Assembly (NCBI RefSeq): GCF_021398735.1
Contig: NZ_CP090349.1
Location: forward strand, 4,111,001 to 4,175,000
DNA from: Methylobacterium oryzae
GTDB taxonomy: Bacteria; Pseudomonadota; Alphaproteobacteria; Rhizobiales; Beijerinckiaceae
Direction of reading: 5' to 3'
Length of the DNA stretch: 64,000 bases
The position numbers and the translations under genes were made by a program. The notes below the pieces were generated by a model, which saw only the letters and a list, made by a program, of their open reading frames with translations, searched no databases and had not been told where the DNA came from. The stretch's first letter is position 1; every line of letters starts with the position of its first letter. Positions 38,149 through 46,645 of the stretch are shown in pieces.

Positions 38149-38550
38149 ATGGCCGAGGATCGCTCCGACGGGCGGCTCAGCATCTACTACGACGGCGGCT
38201 GCCCACTGTGCCGGGCCGAGATCGACCAGTATCGCCGGTGCGCCGGCGCGGACCGGCTCGCCTTCGTCGATGTCGGCTCCGGGGCGCCCGAGCCGGCGCT
38301 CGGCGCGGATCTCGACCGAGCCCGGGCCCTGCGCCGTTTCCATGTCCGGACCGCGGACGGGCAGCTGATCTCCGGCGCCGCCGCGTTCGTGCGCCTCTGG
38401 CAGACAATGCCCGGCTGGCGCTGGCTCGGCCGCCTGGTTGACCTGCGCGTCCTCGGTGTCCGGCCGATTCTGCCGGTCGCCGAGCTGGCCTACCGGCTGT
38501 CGCTGCCGCTGCGGCCGCGCCTGGCCCGGCTGATGGCCCGCCGCCGGTGA
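38149..38550 (+). CDS. DCC-family (DUF393) thiol-disulfide oxidoreductase-like protein
   Basis: A 133-residue protein with the family's N-terminal YYDGGCPLC motif: the CxxC pair follows Asp-Gly-Gly on the first strand, as in thioredoxin-like folds. The DCC name comes from the Asp-Cys-Cys motif. Members are assumed to handle disulfides, but no physiological substrate is known. It lies 22 nt after the secreted protein above. Confidence 0.85.
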   Translation: MAEDRSDGRLSIYYDGGCPLCRAEIDQYRRCAGADRLAFVDVGSGAPEPALGADLDRARALRRFHVRTADGQLISGAAAFVRLWQTMPGWRWLGRLVDLRVLGVRPILPVAELAYRLSLPLRPRLARLMARRR

Positions 38551-38554
38551 GCCG

Positions 38555-38770
38555 ATGGCGACCCGCTGCGTCCACTATGTCGGCTTCCGGGACGACCGGT
38601 ACTGGAACGCCTACCGGATCTTCGGCGGCCCGCGCGTGATCCACCGGCGCTGGGATTTCTACGCGACCCGCGACGTCGGGCCGGACGACGTGGTGGTGTT
38701 CGCCGAGGGTGACGAGACGCAGCCCGTCGCGGACAGGAACGCCACGGACCTCGACGAGCGCTGGCTGTAG
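38555..38770 (+). CDS. Small hypothetical protein
   Basis: A 71-residue acidic/aromatic soluble protein (RCVHYVGFRDDRYWNAYRIFG, read as two strands; DVGPDDVVVFAEGDE). It starts 4 nt after the DCC-family gene, so it is probably in the same operon. The family is unrecognised, though the sequence looks like a genuine folded domain. Confidence 0.6.
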   Translation: MATRCVHYVGFRDDRYWNAYRIFGGPRVIHRRWDFYATRDVGPDDVVVFAEGDETQPVADRNATDLDERWL

Positions 38771-38928
38771 CGGTCACGCGGGGCGTGCCCCTGCCGGGAA
38801 ATGGGCTCCCGCGGATGCCGCCGCGTCTCCGTGCCGGAGGAAACCCCAGCACCTTAAGAGGTATTGCGTCCCCACAACAATTCGCGAGAGTAGCGGTGAG
38901 CTTCCACTCGCAATCGAGGAGGTCCGCG

Positions 38929-39063
38929 GTGGTCGAGATCCGTATATCGGAGGACAACGACGGCCGCTGGACGGTCTACGCGCCGGGGCTGGTGGTCACC
39001 GATCTAACGCACGAGGAAGCCCAGGCGTTCGCGGCGAGCTACCGGCGCGTCACCGCAGCGTGA
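38929..39063 (+). CDS. Very small hypothetical protein (44 residues)
   Basis: The frame is open further upstream, but a strong GAGGAGG ribosome-binding site (38916-38922) lies 6 nt before GTG 38929, fixing the start. The product reads as a short strand-strand-helix unit (VEIRISEDNDGRWTVYAPG, then LTHEEAQAFAASYRRV). The upstream 158 bp include an AT-richer stretch (38850-38885) that may hold its promoter. Function unknown. Confidence 0.55.
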   Translation: MVEIRISEDNDGRWTVYAPGLVVTDLTHEEAQAFAASYRRVTAA

Positions 39064-39480
39064 TCGGGAGAAGCCGGCGCGGCCGTGCCGGCGGGTTTGC
39101 GTGGATCCCCGGAGGGATGTCACGCCGCCGCGAGCACGGCGCTGTCGCAGCGCGGGGCACGAAAAAACCGCCACGGCCGGAGCCGGGCGGTTCGAGGTGA
39201 TCTCGCTGGGGGAATGTCGAGACCTCGTCTACGCGCGGGATGGCAGCGCGGTTCCGGTCTCCAGGTCGAACGGTGCCCCCTGAGGCCCGGACGACCACTC
39301 CTACCGCCGTGCCTCCTCGCCGCTCCGTGATCGCATGGCTCGCCACAGCCGAGGAAACGGCGGCACAGCGCCGGGGCCGGTCGGTCGAACGGGGCGACCG
39401 ATACGCGGACAGTGGGTCGGGCTTTGACGGCCCGAGAGGCGGGACGGGCGCCCGCATCCTCGGTCCGCAGATCCCGCACC
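39064..39480. other. 417-bp intergenic stretch between a small gene and the tRNA terminator
   Basis: No convincing protein gene; short open frames on both strands have no good start. The one clear signal is a minus-strand terminator at 39161-39192 with no recognised gene feeding into it, so a short unannotated RNA from 39193-39480 is possible. Confidence 0.4.
39161..39192 (-). terminator. Intrinsic terminator on the minus strand, no assigned gene
   Basis: On the minus strand AACCGCC (39192-39186) pairs with GGCGGTT (39172-39166) and runs into TTTTCG. Stem, loop and T-run are all present. Confidence 0.65.
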
Positions 39481-39517
39481 CCAGAAACAACAAAGCCCGC
39501 CAATGCGTTGGCGGGCT
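39481..39517 (-). terminator. Intrinsic terminator of tRNA-Leu
   Basis: On the minus strand, a perfect 10-bp stem (39517-39508 with 39503-39494) closes a 4-nt loop and is followed by TTGTTGTTT. It begins 14 nt after the tRNA 3' end. Confidence 0.88.
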
Positions 39518-39530
39518 GCTGTCAGGCATT

Positions 39531-39615
39531 TGGTGCCCAGGAAAGGACTCGAACCTTCACCTCTCGCGAGACTGGTACCTGAAACCAGCGCGTCTACCAA
39601 TTCCGCCACCTGGGC
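39531..39615 (-). tRNA. tRNA-Leu (anticodon CAG)
   Basis: The 85-nt minus-strand gene folds as a class II tRNA. The 5' GCCCAGG pairs with the 3' CCTGGGC, followed by discriminator A and an encoded CCA. The anticodon arm is CTGGT-TTCAGGT-ACCAG, giving CAG. A long variable arm (CTCGCGAGAG) identifies a leucine type, and the T-loop GGTTCGAGTCC is canonical. It reads CUG, a leading leucine codon in high-GC genomes. Confidence 0.96.
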
Positions 39616-39640
39616 TCGCCGTCGGCCATCGGCCGGCGAC

Positions 39641-39663
39641 GGCTCCGTTTAGGCAACGGAGCC
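39641..39663 (-). terminator. Hairpin downstream of leuC, overlapping the tRNA promoter
   Basis: GGCTCCGTT (39641-39649) and AACGGAGCC (39655-39663) form a perfect 9-bp stem with a 5-nt loop, 19 nt past the leuC stop. There is no T-run. It overlaps the -10 of the tRNA promoter. Confidence 0.55.
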
Positions 39664-39674
39664 GCCGGCGTCAA
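39646..39674 (-). promoter_or_regulatory. Promoter of tRNA-Leu
   Basis: On the minus strand, TTGACG (39674-39669) and TAAACG (39651-39646) are separated by exactly 17 bp. The -10 lies 30 bp before the mature tRNA 5' end, leaving room for a short leader. Confidence 0.7.
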
Positions 39675-39682
39675 TCGCGATT

Positions 39683-41095
39683 TCAGCCCTGCGGCCACTC
39701 CCGGATGTCGACGAAGTGTCCGGTGACCGCCGCGGCCGCCGCCATGGCTGGGGACACGAGGTGCGTGCGTCCGCGGGGACCCTGGCGGCCCTCGAAGTTG
39801 CGGTTCGACGTCGAGGCGCAGCGCTCGCCCGGACGCAGCTTGTCCGGGTTCATGCCGAGACACATCGAGCAGCCCGGCTCGCGCCAGTCGAAGCCCGCCG
39901 CCTTCAGGATCTTGTCGAGACCCTCGGCCTCGGCCTGCGCCTTCACGAGGCCGGAGCCCGGCACGATCATCGCCGAGACGCCCTCGTGCACCTTCCGGTC
40001 GCCGACGACCCGCGCGACCTCGCGCAGATCCTCGATGCGGCCGTTGGTGCAGGAGCCGATGAAGATCCGGTCCAGGGTGATGTCGGTGATCCGGGTGCCC
40101 GGCGTCAGGCCCATGTAGGCGAGCGCCTTCTCCTTCGACTGCCGCTTGTTCTCGTCGGCGATCTCGGACGGGTCCGGGATGCGGCCCTGGATCGAGATCA
40201 CGTCCTCGGGGCTCGTGCCCCAGCTGACGATCGGCGGCAGGTTGGCCGCGTCGAGACGCACCTCGCGGTCGAAATGCGCGCCGGCGTCGGTGACGAGGCT
40301 CTCCCAGTAGCGGCGGGCCGCGTCGAAGGCCGCGCCCTTCGGCGCCTTCGGGCGGTCCTTCACGTAGGCGAAGGTCGTCGCGTCGGGGGCGACCATGCCG
40401 GCGCGGGCACCGCCCTCGATCGACATGTTGCAGATCGTCATCCGGCCCTCCATCGAGAGCGCGCGGATCGCCTCGCCGGCATACTCGATGACGTGGCCGG
40501 TGCCGCCGGCGGTCCCGATCTCGCCGATGATCGCCAGGATGATGTCCTTCGCGGTCACGCCGGGCGGCAGCGTGCCATCGACGGAGACGCGCATGTTCCG
40601 GGCCTTGCGCTGCACCAGGGTCTGAGTGGCGAGCACGTGCTCGACCTCCGAGGTGCCGATGCCGTGGGCCAGCGCGCCGAAGGCGCCGTGCGTCGAGGTG
40701 TGCGAATCGCCGCACACGATCGTCTGGCCGGGCAGCGTGAAGCCCTGCTCCGGGCCGATGATGTGGACGATGCCCTGGCGGCGGTCGAGGGCGTCGTAGA
40801 ACTCGATGCCGAAGTCTCGCACGTTCTCGGCGAGCGCCTCGAGCTGCGTGCGGCTCTCGGGATCCTCGATGCCCTGCGAGCGGTCCGAGGTCTGGACGTT
40901 GTGGTCCACGACGGCCAGCGTCTTCTCCGGATGGCGCACCTTGCGGCCGGCCACGCGAAGACCCTCGAAGGCCTGCGGGCTCGTCACTTCGTGGACGAGG
41001 TGCCGGTCGATGTAGAGGAGGCTGGAGCCGTCCGGCTGGACATCGACGACGTGGTCGTCCCAGATCTTGTCGTAGAGGGTGCGCGGGCTGGTCAT
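39683..41095 (-). CDS. leuC: 3-isopropylmalate dehydratase large subunit
   Basis: LeuC (470 residues) with LeuD isomerises 2-isopropylmalate to 3-isopropylmalate in leucine synthesis. It is an aconitase-family [4Fe-4S] protein: the cluster cysteines lie in GSCTNGR and in the CSMCLG pair, and [17 protein letters not shown] is the family signature. The ATG at 41095 gives the normal N-terminus [12 protein letters not shown]; a longer frame adds an unrelated Arg-rich leader. leuD is not adjacent. A tRNA-Leu gene lies just downstream. Confidence 0.96.
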   Translation of the reverse strand: MTSPRTLYDKIWDDHVVDVQPDGSSLLYIDRHLVHEVTSPQAFEGLRVAGRKVRHPEKTLAVVDHNVQTSDRSQGIEDPESRTQLEALAENVRDFGIEFYDALDRRQGIVHIIGPEQGFTLPGQTIVCGDSHTSTHGAFGALAHGIGTSEVEHVLATQTLVQRKARNMRVSVDGTLPPGVTAKDIILAIIGEIGTAGGTGHVIEYAGEAIRALSMEGRMTICNMSIEGGARAGMVAPDATTFAYVKDRPKAPKGAAFDAARRYWESLVTDAGAHFDREVRLDAANLPPIVSWGTSPEDVISIQGRIPDPSEIADENKRQSKEKALAYMGLTPGTRITDITLDRIFIGSCTNGRIEDLREVARVVGDRKVHEGVSAMIVPGSGLVKAQAEAEGLDKILKAAGFDWREPGCSMCLGMNPDKLRPGERCASTSNRNFEGRQGPRGRTHLVSPAMAAAAAVTGHFVDIREWPQG

Positions 41096-41339
41096 CGGTC
41101 TTCGTCTTCGGCGATTGGGGTCGGTGCAGAACTCTCGCGATGATGCGTGGTCCTTAGTAGGCATCGCGCGCGGTTTTCGAAAGAGGCGAGCCCTGTGCCG
41201 GCCGAACGGCCGCCCGGCTGATCGGCGCGGTTGTCACCGCCGGCCGCTCCTGCGCGCTGGCGCCCCACCCCGCACAGGCTCTATGGCGGGACGGGGGAGG
41301 CGGCCGACACCGACGCGCGGCCGAACGAGGGAGTGAACG

Positions 41340-42305
41340 ATGGCTGAGGCCCCGGTCGAGATCCTGTTGCTCCGGAAGATGCACCCGTTGGTGGAGAAGG
41401 CCTTCGCGGGGCGGTACGGGGTCCACCGGCTGGCGGAGGCCGCGAACCCGGAGGCCCTGCTCGCCGAGATCGGCCCGCGGATCCGGGCGCTCTGCGTCGG
41501 CGGCGGGGTGGACGGGGCGCTGATGGACCGGCTGCCGAACCTCGAGCTGATCGCGAATTTCGGCGTGGGCTACGACGCCGTCGACGCCGCTGGGGCGCAG
41601 CGGCGCGGCATCGTCGTCACCAACACGCCGGACGTCCTCACCGACGAGGTCGCCGACCTCGCCCTCGGCCTCACCCTCGCCACCCTGCGGCGGATCCCCC
41701 AGGCCGACCGCTACCTGCGAGACGGCCACTGGCCCAAGGCGCCCTTCCCGCTCACGGCATCGCTGCGCGGGCGGCGGGTCGGCATCCTCGGTCTCGGCCG
41801 GATCGGGCGGGCGATCGCCCACCGCCTGGAGAGCTTCGGCGTCGCGATCGACTATCACGGCCGCAGCCGGCAGGCCGACATACCCTACACATATCACGAT
41901 ACGCTGATCGGCCTCGCCCGTGCGGTCCACATCCTGATCATGGTGGCGCCCGGCGGTGCCGACACGCGCAACCTCGTGGACGCGGCCGTGCTGGAGGCGC
42001 TCGGTCCCGAGGGCATCCTGATCAACGTCGCCCGGGGCACCCTCGTCGACGAGGCGGCGCTGACCGCGGCGCTGAAGGCGGGCACGATCCTCGGCGCCGG
42101 CCTCGACGTCTTCGAGAACGAGCCGCACGTGCCCGCGGACCTCGCCGCCCTCGACAACACGGTGCTGCTGCCGCATGTCGGGTCGGCCTCCGAGCACACC
42201 CGCGCGGCGATGGCCCAGCTCGTCGTCGACAACGTCGTCTCGTGGTTCGAGGGACGGGGTCCGCTGACGCCCGTCGCCGAGACACCCTGGAGACCGACCG
42301 CGTGA
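41340..42305 (+). CDS. NAD(P)-dependent 2-hydroxyacid dehydrogenase (glyoxylate/hydroxypyruvate reductase-like)
   Basis: A 321-residue D-2-hydroxyacid dehydrogenase. The nucleotide site is GILGLGRIGRAIA; the catalytic Arg is in NVARGTLVDE, the Glu in FENEPHVP and the His in LLPHVGS. The position after the second strand (YHGRSRQ) carries a basic residue, which favours NADPH over NADH. In methylotrophs such enzymes reduce hydroxypyruvate or glyoxylate, but the usual serine-cycle cluster is not here, so the substrate is open. Its stop overlaps the following GTG. Confidence 0.88.
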   Translation: MAEAPVEILLLRKMHPLVEKAFAGRYGVHRLAEAANPEALLAEIGPRIRALCVGGGVDGALMDRLPNLELIANFGVGYDAVDAAGAQRRGIVVTNTPDVLTDEVADLALGLTLATLRRIPQADRYLRDGHWPKAPFPLTASLRGRRVGILGLGRIGRAIAHRLESFGVAIDYHGRSRQADIPYTYHDTLIGLARAVHILIMVAPGGADTRNLVDAAVLEALGPEGILINVARGTLVDEAALTAALKAGTILGAGLDVFENEPHVPADLAALDNTVLLPHVGSASEHTRAAMAQLVVDNVVSWFEGRGPLTPVAETPWRPTA

Positions 42306-43207
42306 GACAGGCTAAGGCCGCCCTGCTGGCCGCATCGGCGCTGATCGCGACCGCCGCGATCGTCCGGCCGGCCGCCGCCCAGGACGTGCCCGCCGCCACC
42401 GAGGAGGCCGCACCGCCGTCCCCTCCTCCGGCCGCGGAGACGCTCGCGGCGCCCCCGGCTCCGACCGCGCCGCCGAGCCTCCCCGAGAAGCTCGGGCAGG
42501 TGCCTGGAACCTGGGACCTGTCGCGGGACGGCACCAACCGCCGCTGCGTCATGACGCTGGTGCTCGACAGCGGCGAGGCGGGGCAGCGGCTGCGCTTCCC
42601 GGCCGGATGCCGACGGGCCCTGCCGGTCCTGAACGGGGTCGCCGGCTGGCTCTTCGTCGACGGGGCCGTCCGCCTCGTCGACCGCAACGTCCGCCCGGTC
42701 CTCGATTTCGCCAAGCGGCCGGACCAGCGCAGCCTCGTCGCCCAGGCCGAGGGCGGCGAGCGCTACAGTCTCGTTCCCCTCGACATCGTCGCGATGCGGC
42801 CGGCCGACGCGGCGGCGGCGCCCGAGACCGCGCCGACGGATCCGGCGAGCCCGGCACCCTCCCCGCTCCAGACCGCGGCCCCGGTGCCGGCCGAGCTGCA
42901 GCCGCCGCCGACCGCCTCGACCGCCTCGGCGGGGCCGGCGCCGGGGCTCTACGCCCTCGACCGCTTCCAGCAGCGCGATACCTGCCGGATCAACCTCGAC
43001 GGGGTCGGCGGCGGCGTGCACATCGTCCCCGGCTGCCACGACAGCGGCCTGGAGGTGTTCGATCCGGTGCGCTGGCGCTACGCGAAGGGCCGGATGACGC
43101 TGACCGCCAAGCGGGGCCACAGCATCGACCTCGTGCCGAGCGGCGACGGCCGGTGGCGGCGCGATCCCGAGGTCGGCACCACCTTCGTCCTGCGCCGCGT
43201 CGATTGA
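42302..43207 (+). CDS. Secreted protein with two AprI/Inh-type (metalloprotease inhibitor) domains
   Basis: A 301-residue exported protein starting at GTG 42302, which overlaps the upstream stop by 4 nt. After the signal peptide (to AAAQ) and a Pro/Ala linker come two similar beta-barrel domains: the first from GTWDLSRDG, with a cysteine pair (RRCVMTL, PAGCRRA), the second from GLYALDRFQ (DTCRINL, PGCHDSG). AprI/Inh proteins block serralysin-type metalloproteases. No protease gene is nearby, so the target is unknown, and such folds also occur as general periplasmic binding domains. Confidence 0.75.
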   Translation: MRQAKAALLAASALIATAAIVRPAAAQDVPAATEEAAPPSPPPAAETLAAPPAPTAPPSLPEKLGQVPGTWDLSRDGTNRRCVMTLVLDSGEAGQRLRFPAGCRRALPVLNGVAGWLFVDGAVRLVDRNVRPVLDFAKRPDQRSLVAQAEGGERYSLVPLDIVAMRPADAAAAPETAPTDPASPAPSPLQTAAPVPAELQPPPTASTASAGPAPGLYALDRFQQRDTCRINLDGVGGGVHIVPGCHDSGLEVFDPVRWRYAKGRMTLTAKRGHSIDLVPSGDGRWRRDPEVGTTFVLRRVD

Positions 43208-43249
43208 GCGCACCGCGCGACGGCGGCCGCGCGCTCGATGACGGGCGCG

Positions 43250-43864
43250 TCAGCGCGACGAGCCGCGCCCGTCCTGGACCGGCAGCATCCGCTCCAGCAG
43301 ACCGTCGCGGCGGATCACCAAGTGCCACGCCGTGCCGGCGATGTGCAGCAGGACCAGGGCGTAGACGAGCCACTGGCCGAACACGTGGATCGACTCGAAG
43401 ATCTTCTGCGTCGCGTCGTCCTTCGGCAGTCCCGGGATCGTGAACAGCCAGAAGTACGGCGTGTCGCGCCCGGACAGCGCGCTCAGCAGGTAGCCGCTGA
43501 TCGGCATGATTAGGAAGATCGCGTAGAGCAGGAAGTGGTTGACGCGCCCGATCAGCGTCAGGAGCCGGGGCGCATGCGGGTCCGGCGGCGCCGGCCGGAT
43601 CATCCGCCAGAGGATCCGCACAACCACGATCGCGAGGATCGTCAGGCCGACCGACTTGTGCAGCACGAACATGCTGCCCTTGGCGGGTGTCGGCGGCAGG
43701 CTGATCGCGACCCAGGCGAGCGGCAGCACCGCCAGGACGAGGGCGGCGTTCAGCCAGTGCAGCGCCTGCGAGACCGGATGGTAGCGTGGCAGTCCGGATG
43801 CCGTGACGTAGGTGGCGGGCAGCGCGGTCGGCGCCTTGCCGGCCGTGAGCGGAGAGCCTGACAT
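43250..43864 (-). CDS. Cytochrome b561-type membrane protein
   Basis: A 204-residue di-haem b561 family protein with four membrane helices. Candidate haem ligands are in YHPVSQALHW, LHKSVG, RVNHFLLY and ALVLLHIAGTAWH. Related bacterial proteins (CybB type) pass electrons from ubiquinol to superoxide or other acceptors at the membrane. The ATG at 43864 is preferred over a far upstream one because it directly precedes the family N-terminus. It converges on the inhibitor-like gene at 42302. Confidence 0.88.
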   Translation of the reverse strand: MSGSPLTAGKAPTALPATYVTASGLPRYHPVSQALHWLNAALVLAVLPLAWVAISLPPTPAKGSMFVLHKSVGLTILAIVVVRILWRMIRPAPPDPHAPRLLTLIGRVNHFLLYAIFLIMPISGYLLSALSGRDTPYFWLFTIPGLPKDDATQKIFESIHVFGQWLVYALVLLHIAGTAWHLVIRRDGLLERMLPVQDGRGSSR

Positions 43865-43931
43865 GATCCCTCGCGGAAGAGCGTGGTCCCCCTCCGATCT
43901 AGGGCCCGCCTCAGGCCGGGGGAGTCTTCCG

Positions 43932-44516
43932 TCAGCCGGATGCGCCGGACGAGGCCGTCCGCGACACGTCGAGCAGGGCTGCGAGTTCCGCGGCCGCGGC
44001 GCGCAGCCGGATCGCCACGGTCTCGTCGACGATGCGGCCGTCCACCAAGTCGTCCGACCCGGCATAGACCGAGGTCGGCGCGACGTGGGCCGCGAAGAAG
44101 CCGAACAGGGGTCGGAGCCCGTGCTCGACCACCAGGGCGTGGCGCAGGCCCCCGCCCGTCGCGGTCAGCGCCACCGGCATGCCGATCATCCGGGCCGGGT
44201 CGACGAAGTCGAAGACGTGTTTGAACAGCCCGGCATAGCCGCCCTGGTAGACAGGCGTCCCGACGATCAGCGCGTCCGCCGCCTCGATCGCCTCGACGAG
44301 GCGCGCGGCGGGCGCCGAGAGATCGTCGCGCTGCGTCGCGCCGAGGCCCGGGCCGGCATCCATCAGGTCGTACACGGCGAGGTCGATCCCGCGCAGGCGA
44401 CCGAGTTCGGCGCCGAGGGCCTCGACCAGGATGCGGGTGCGCGAGGGTCGCTTGGCGCTGCCCGAGAAGGCGACGACGCGGGCACGGCTGGGCTTCACAC
44501 TCGACTCGACACTCAC
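43932..44516 (-). CDS. NADPH-dependent FMN reductase family protein
   Basis: A 194-residue flavodoxin-like protein: phosphate-binding FSGSAKRPSRT near the N-terminus and GTPVYQGGYAGLFKHVFDFV in the middle. It resembles the MsuE/SsuE group, which supplies reduced FMN to sulfonate monooxygenases, but no such partner is nearby, so the role is open. Of two tandem GTG codons, the one at 44516 has the better spacing (7 nt) from a GGAAGG ribosome-binding site. Confidence 0.82.
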   Translation of the reverse strand: MSVESSVKPSRARVVAFSGSAKRPSRTRILVEALGAELGRLRGIDLAVYDLMDAGPGLGATQRDDLSAPAARLVEAIEAADALIVGTPVYQGGYAGLFKHVFDFVDPARMIGMPVALTATGGGLRHALVVEHGLRPLFGFFAAHVAPTSVYAGSDDLVDGRIVDETVAIRLRAAAAELAALLDVSRTASSGASG

Positions 44517-44682
44517 CACGAAACCTTCCGCCGCAGCACGCCCTGATCCGGGACTCCGAACACCCTGGCGCATGCGCGGCACGCGACGCGGGTCGATTCG
44601 ACGGTAACGCATTCCCGCGCCGGATAAAGCCTCGGCGCGGCCGCGCGGGCGGCGGTTCGGCGGGACCATCTCGGCGGATCCG

Positions 44683-45342
44683 TCATCCGCGGAGCCGCCA
44701 GACGTGGCTGCGCTTGATCTCGGAATCCTCCAGCGCGCGCGAGACCGGAACCTCGTAGGTCGCGAGGCAGTCGAGGCGGTCCCGCGGAAGGTAGGTGCGG
44801 CCCGGATCGCCGATCAGCACGGTGACGCCGCGCGCCTGCAGGCGAACGAGCCAGGCGGTCACGGCCTCGGCGAGGTCGCGCTCGTAGAACACGTCGGCCG
44901 CCAGTACGAGGTCGGCCCGGGGATCCGTGGCGAGGAGATCGTCGGCGATCGCGGCGACGCGGTCGCCGACGCCGTTGGCCGCGGCGTTGAGCCCGATCGC
45001 CGCGACGGCGAAGGGGTCGAGGTCGCTGGCGACGACGTGGCGCGCCCCGGCGCGGGCCGCCGCGATCGCGACGAGGCCGGACCCCGAGGCGAAATCCACC
45101 GCGCGCGCGCCGTCCGCGACGTCCGGGTTGTCGAGGACGTAGCGGGCGAGCGCCTGGCCGCCCGCCCAGGCGAACGCCCAGAACGGCGGCGGCAGCCCGA
45201 TCGCCTGCAACTCCTCCTCGGTCCGCTGCCAGAGATCGGTCGCCTCGTCGGCGACGTGCAGGCGGATCTCGGGCGCGTGGGGGACGGGCAGCAGGCGGGT
45301 GTTGGCGCGGATGAAGCCGGCGGGATCGTCCGGTGCGCGCAC
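44683..45342 (-). CDS. Class I SAM methyltransferase resembling ETF-beta lysine methyltransferase
   Basis: A 219-residue methyltransferase. The segment PPFWAFAWAGGQALARYVLDNP, read in two halves around GG, followed by VDFASGSGLVAIAAARAGA and the DVFYE motif, is the hallmark of the METTL20/ETFBKMT group. In animals it methylates lysines of the electron transfer flavoprotein beta subunit, and a bacterial homologue has been reported in Agrobacterium. Substrate identity here is inferred from the motifs. It starts 2 nt after the glycosyltransferase stop, at GTG 45342. Confidence 0.8.
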   Translation of the reverse strand: MRAPDDPAGFIRANTRLLPVPHAPEIRLHVADEATDLWQRTEEELQAIGLPPPFWAFAWAGGQALARYVLDNPDVADGARAVDFASGSGLVAIAAARAGARHVVASDLDPFAVAAIGLNAAANGVGDRVAAIADDLLATDPRADLVLAADVFYERDLAEAVTAWLVRLQARGVTVLIGDPGRTYLPRDRLDCLATYEVPVSRALEDSEIKRSHVWRLRG

Positions 45343-45344
45343 GG

Positions 45345-46508
45345 TCAGGCCTCCAGCAGGTCGCGCCACACGGCGCGGACCTGGTCGGTCACCGCGGTCT
45401 CGGTGAAGCCCCCGGTCTCGATCCGCGCTCGCGCGGCCGCGCCCAGGCCGGCGACGAGACCGGCATCGCCGCTCAGGCGCGCCAGGGCGGCGGCCAGAGC
45501 CGGCGCGTCGTCCGGGGGAACGAGCAGGCCCTCGACGCCGTCGCGCACGAGGCTGCGGCAGCCCGGGACGTCGGACGCGACCAGCGTCCGGCCGCAGGCG
45601 GCGGCCTCCAGCAGCGTCCGCGGCAGGCCCTCCCCCCCGCGCGAGGGCAGGCAGGCGACGTGGTGGCCGGCCCAGACCCCCGCGACGTCGGTCGTCGGCC
45701 CGTGCCAGACGATGCCGTCGCGGCTCCAGGCGCGCAGGGTGTCGGCGCCGATCGCCCGCCGGTTCGACGGGTCCGGCGCGCCGTACAGCGCCAGCTCCAC
45801 CGGCGCGCCCTGGCTCCGAGCGAGGCGGACGGCCTCGACGGCGACGTCGATCCCCTTCGACCACAGCATCCGGGCGACGACGGCCACCCGCAGCGGCGGC
45901 ATCGGCGGCAGCGGCTGCGGGACGAGGATTGCGGGATCGACGCCGGCGCCGCCCACCACGGTCACCGACCGGTCGAGCGGGTCCAGGCCCAGGGCCAGGG
46001 CGTCGTCGGGGTTCTCGAAGAGGAAGCGCGTCCGCGACGAGGCCAGCGGCCCCCGGATCAGCGCCCGCAGGGCGAGGCGCGCCGCCCGGCCGAGGCGGTC
46101 GCTCCGGGCGCCGACGAGGCCGAGGCCGGTCAGGGCGAAGACGCGGGACGGGATGCCCGCCATGGCGGCGGCCGTGCCGCCGACCAGGATGCCGCGCAGG
46201 GCGATGCAGTGGACGATGTCGGTCTTCAGCGCCTTCAGGATCGCGGCGAGCTGCCCGGCCGCGTAGCCCGCGGCCATCGGGTTGAGGCTCGCCCGCTCGG
46301 CCTCCAGGTTGACGACCTGCGCGCCGGTCGCCTCGATGGCGGCCCGGTGGAGGCGGACCCGCGTCACCACCGCGACCGAGAGACCCATGCCGACGGCGGC
46401 GCGGGCCATCGGAAGGAAATGCGAGGCGAAGAACCAGTCCTCGGTCACCACGAAGACCAGGCGGCGCATCGGAACGGGCAGGTTCCCGGGTTCGGCATCG
46501 GACTGCAT
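45345..46508 (-). CDS. Family 4 (GT-B) glycosyltransferase
   Basis: A 387-residue cytoplasmic transferase. The C-terminal nucleotide-sugar domain has the retaining GT4 motif (CLPSRGGEGLPRTLLEAAACG, split here at EG) with the EX7E glutamates, plus VARMLWSKGI for the donor-binding loop. Acceptor and sugar cannot be told. Start at ATG 46508 or, 13 codons later, at MRRLV. It is probably co-transcribed with the methyltransferase after it, two unrelated activities. Confidence 0.85.
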   Translation of the reverse strand: MQSDAEPGNLPVPMRRLVFVVTEDWFFASHFLPMARAAVGMGLSVAVVTRVRLHRAAIEATGAQVVNLEAERASLNPMAAGYAAGQLAAILKALKTDIVHCIALRGILVGGTAAAMAGIPSRVFALTGLGLVGARSDRLGRAARLALRALIRGPLASSRTRFLFENPDDALALGLDPLDRSVTVVGGAGVDPAILVPQPLPPMPPLRVAVVARMLWSKGIDVAVEAVRLARSQGAPVELALYGAPDPSNRRAIGADTLRAWSRDGIVWHGPTTDVAGVWAGHHVACLPSRGGEGLPRTLLEAAACGRTLVASDVPGCRSLVRDGVEGLLVPPDDAPALAAALARLSGDAGLVAGLGAAARARIETGGFTETAVTDQVRAVWRDLLEA

Positions 46509-46645
46509 CCGTCCCCTCTAGCACGGCGGCGGGGCCCGTCCTGCGACGGATGTGCAGGCCCGGAACGGCGATCCCGTGCCGCCGGTTGTCCAAGGCCTTC
46601 TCGCCGGGCGAGGCAGCCCGGCGGCGTCGATGGGAGGGGCTGTTC

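Noticed and set aside
39050..39529. Minus-strand protein gene overlapping the intergenic region and terminator
   Set aside because: It would read through both intrinsic terminators; no ribosome-binding site or conserved pattern.
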